64,000 nt of DNA from Odiellus spinosus (taxonomy: Eukaryota; Arthropoda; Arachnida; Opiliones; Phalangiidae). Below the pieces are notes generated by a model. The model ran no database searches and was not told the DNA's origin. It saw only the letters and a program-made list of their open reading frames with translations. The stretch is from positions 1,488,001-1,552,000 of the forward strand of contig OY987232.1 in the NCBI GenBank assembly GCA_963920705.1, given 5' to 3'. Below, piece by piece: positions 63,552 through 64,000 of the stretch (position 1 is its first letter; each line of letters starts with the position of its first letter). Both the position numbers and the translations under genes were made by a program.

Positions 63552-64000
63552 ATACTTGAGAAAATTGTGGATCTATACTTGGGAAATTGCTGGATCTATA
63601 CTTGGCAAATTGGTGGATCTATACTTGGGAAATTGTTGGATCTATATTTGGGAAATTGGTGGATCTATACTTGGGTAATTGGTGGATCTATACTTGGGAA
63701 ATTTTTGAATCTATACTTGGGAAATTGGTGGATCTATACTTGGGAAATTGTTAGATCTATACTTGAGAAATTGTTGGATCTATACTTGGGAAATTATTGA
63801 ATCTATACTTGGGAAATTATTGAATCTATACTTGGGAAATTTGTGAATCTATACTTGGGAAATTTGTGAATCTATACTTGGGAAATTTGTGAATCTACAC
63901 TTGGGAAATTTGTGAATCTATACTTGAGAAATTTGTGAATCTAAACTTGGGAAATTGGTGGATCTATACTTGAGAAATTCGTGGATCTATACTTGGGAAA
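63552..64000 (+). repeat. Module Q2, copy 4, running off the window
   Basis: CTTGAGAAAATTGTGG, GCTGG, TTGGCAAATTGGTGG (about 63603), TATATTTGGG, CTTGGGTAATTGG, TTGTTAGATC, CTTGAGAAATTG, then a doubled AAATTATTGAATC. A-type units follow to the edge, with a rare CpG in AATTCGTGG near 63978. Confidence 0.75.

Larger units (their letters stand above)
1..64000 (+). repeat. 23-bp satellite array filling the whole window
   Basis: Every line of the window is the same 23-bp unit, with core CTATACTTGGGAAATT preceded by GAAT (type A) or GGAT (B-family) and followed by TGT, GGT, GTT or GCT. All units run in the same direction, and I find no non-repeat interruption, inversion or mobile element. The consensus A unit has 5 G, 2 C, 7 A and 9 T, about 30% GC, with no CpG. 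Recurrent variants are TACATGGTAAA, CTTGTGAAA, CTTGAGAAA, AAATATGTG, TCTAAACTT and TCTACACTT. These recur in fixed order and so mark higher-order repeats. Family identity and host are unknown to me. Centromeric, pericentromeric or subtelomeric location is inference from size and purity alone. Confidence 0.99.
36061..64000 (+). repeat. Right A-rich flank domain
   Basis: Type A units predominate, with the same module Q islands, TACATGGTAAA/GTAAATC pairs and GAACC/GAGTC dimers as the left flank. Sixteen such dimers lie between 39036 and 61087, against none from about 9.8 to 39.0 kb. Core-only markers (GGAACTTTGAATC, ATCGGTGG with CTATAGTTGGG) are absent. HORs are shorter than on the left (0.5-2 kb). 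The array continues past the window end. Confidence 0.85.

Noticed and set aside
1-64000. CRISPR array (short direct repeats in series)
   Set aside because: The 23-bp units are directly adjacent with no unique spacers, no leader and no cas genes, and the array is far too long and degenerate.
1-64000. Centromere protein B box in the monomer
   Set aside because: The unit lacks CpG and the TTCG...CGGGA elements of the mammalian CENP-B box. The CTTGGGAAA stretch is not a match.
1-64000. G-quadruplex potential from GGG in each unit
   Set aside because: GGG tracts are separated by 20 bp, much longer than the loops of usual quadruplex models.
1-64000. Telomeric repeat or microsatellite
   Set aside because: The period is 23 bp and no TTAGGG-, TTTAGGG- or TTAGG-like hexamer or heptamer array is present.
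1-64000. Transposon, LTR element or retroposon insertions inside the array
   Set aside because: I read every stretch as recognisable 23-bp units. No block of non-satellite sequence, target-site duplication, poly(A) tail or terminal repeat was seen.

Overview
The window is one uninterrupted satellite DNA array. From base 1 to base 64000 it is a head-to-tail tandem repeat with a 23-bp monomer, roughly 2,780 units, all in the same orientation. The nearly invariant core is CTATACTTGGGAAATT, and monomers differ mainly at the junction to the next unit. Type A has the junction TTTGTGAATC. The B-family has TTGGTGGATC, or the same with GTTGG or GCTGG. I see no gene, RNA gene, transposon, unique spacer sequence or inverted block. 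The consensus is about 70% A+T, G-rich over C on this strand, and almost free of CpG. An array this long and pure, with nested higher-order repeats (HORs), suggests a eukaryotic heterochromatic locus (centromeric, pericentromeric, subtelomeric or sex-chromosome) read by long-read sequencing. I do not recognise the repeat and cannot name the species.

Layout. (1) About 1-11460 is the left flank: A-rich, with three copies (two nearly full, one partial) of a 4.4-4.6 kb HOR. (2) About 11461-15902 is a transition block with a 1.33-1.42 kb HOR carrying a rare GC-rich monomer with CCGCGG. (3) About 15903-36060 is a B-rich core built from nested duplications with offsets of about 1.2, 1.6, 1.8, 2.4 and 4.2 kb. 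It contains 21- and 22-bp monomers, and one roughly 0.84-kb piece of flank-type sequence sits between two core units. (4) About 36061-64000 is the right flank: A-rich again, sharing diagnostic monomers with the left flank, with HORs of 0.5-2 kb and one segment that recurs at a distance of 17.8 kb.

Coding potential. Open frames exist only on the + strand and mainly in B-rich stretches, because the A-to-B change turns the in-unit TGA into TGG. Since 23 is not a multiple of 3, all three + frames cycle through the same 23-residue peptide. The longest frame (34250-34960, 236 codons) starts at TTG and contains no ATG. I regard all of these frames as by-products of the repeat, so no CDS is annotated. 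The minus strand is closed by TAG in nearly every unit.

The structure fits repeated unequal exchange and segmental duplication: a B-rich core flanked by arrays that resemble each other more than they resemble the core. Boundaries of HORs and domains were set by eye from marker monomers and are approximate to within one or a few monomers.
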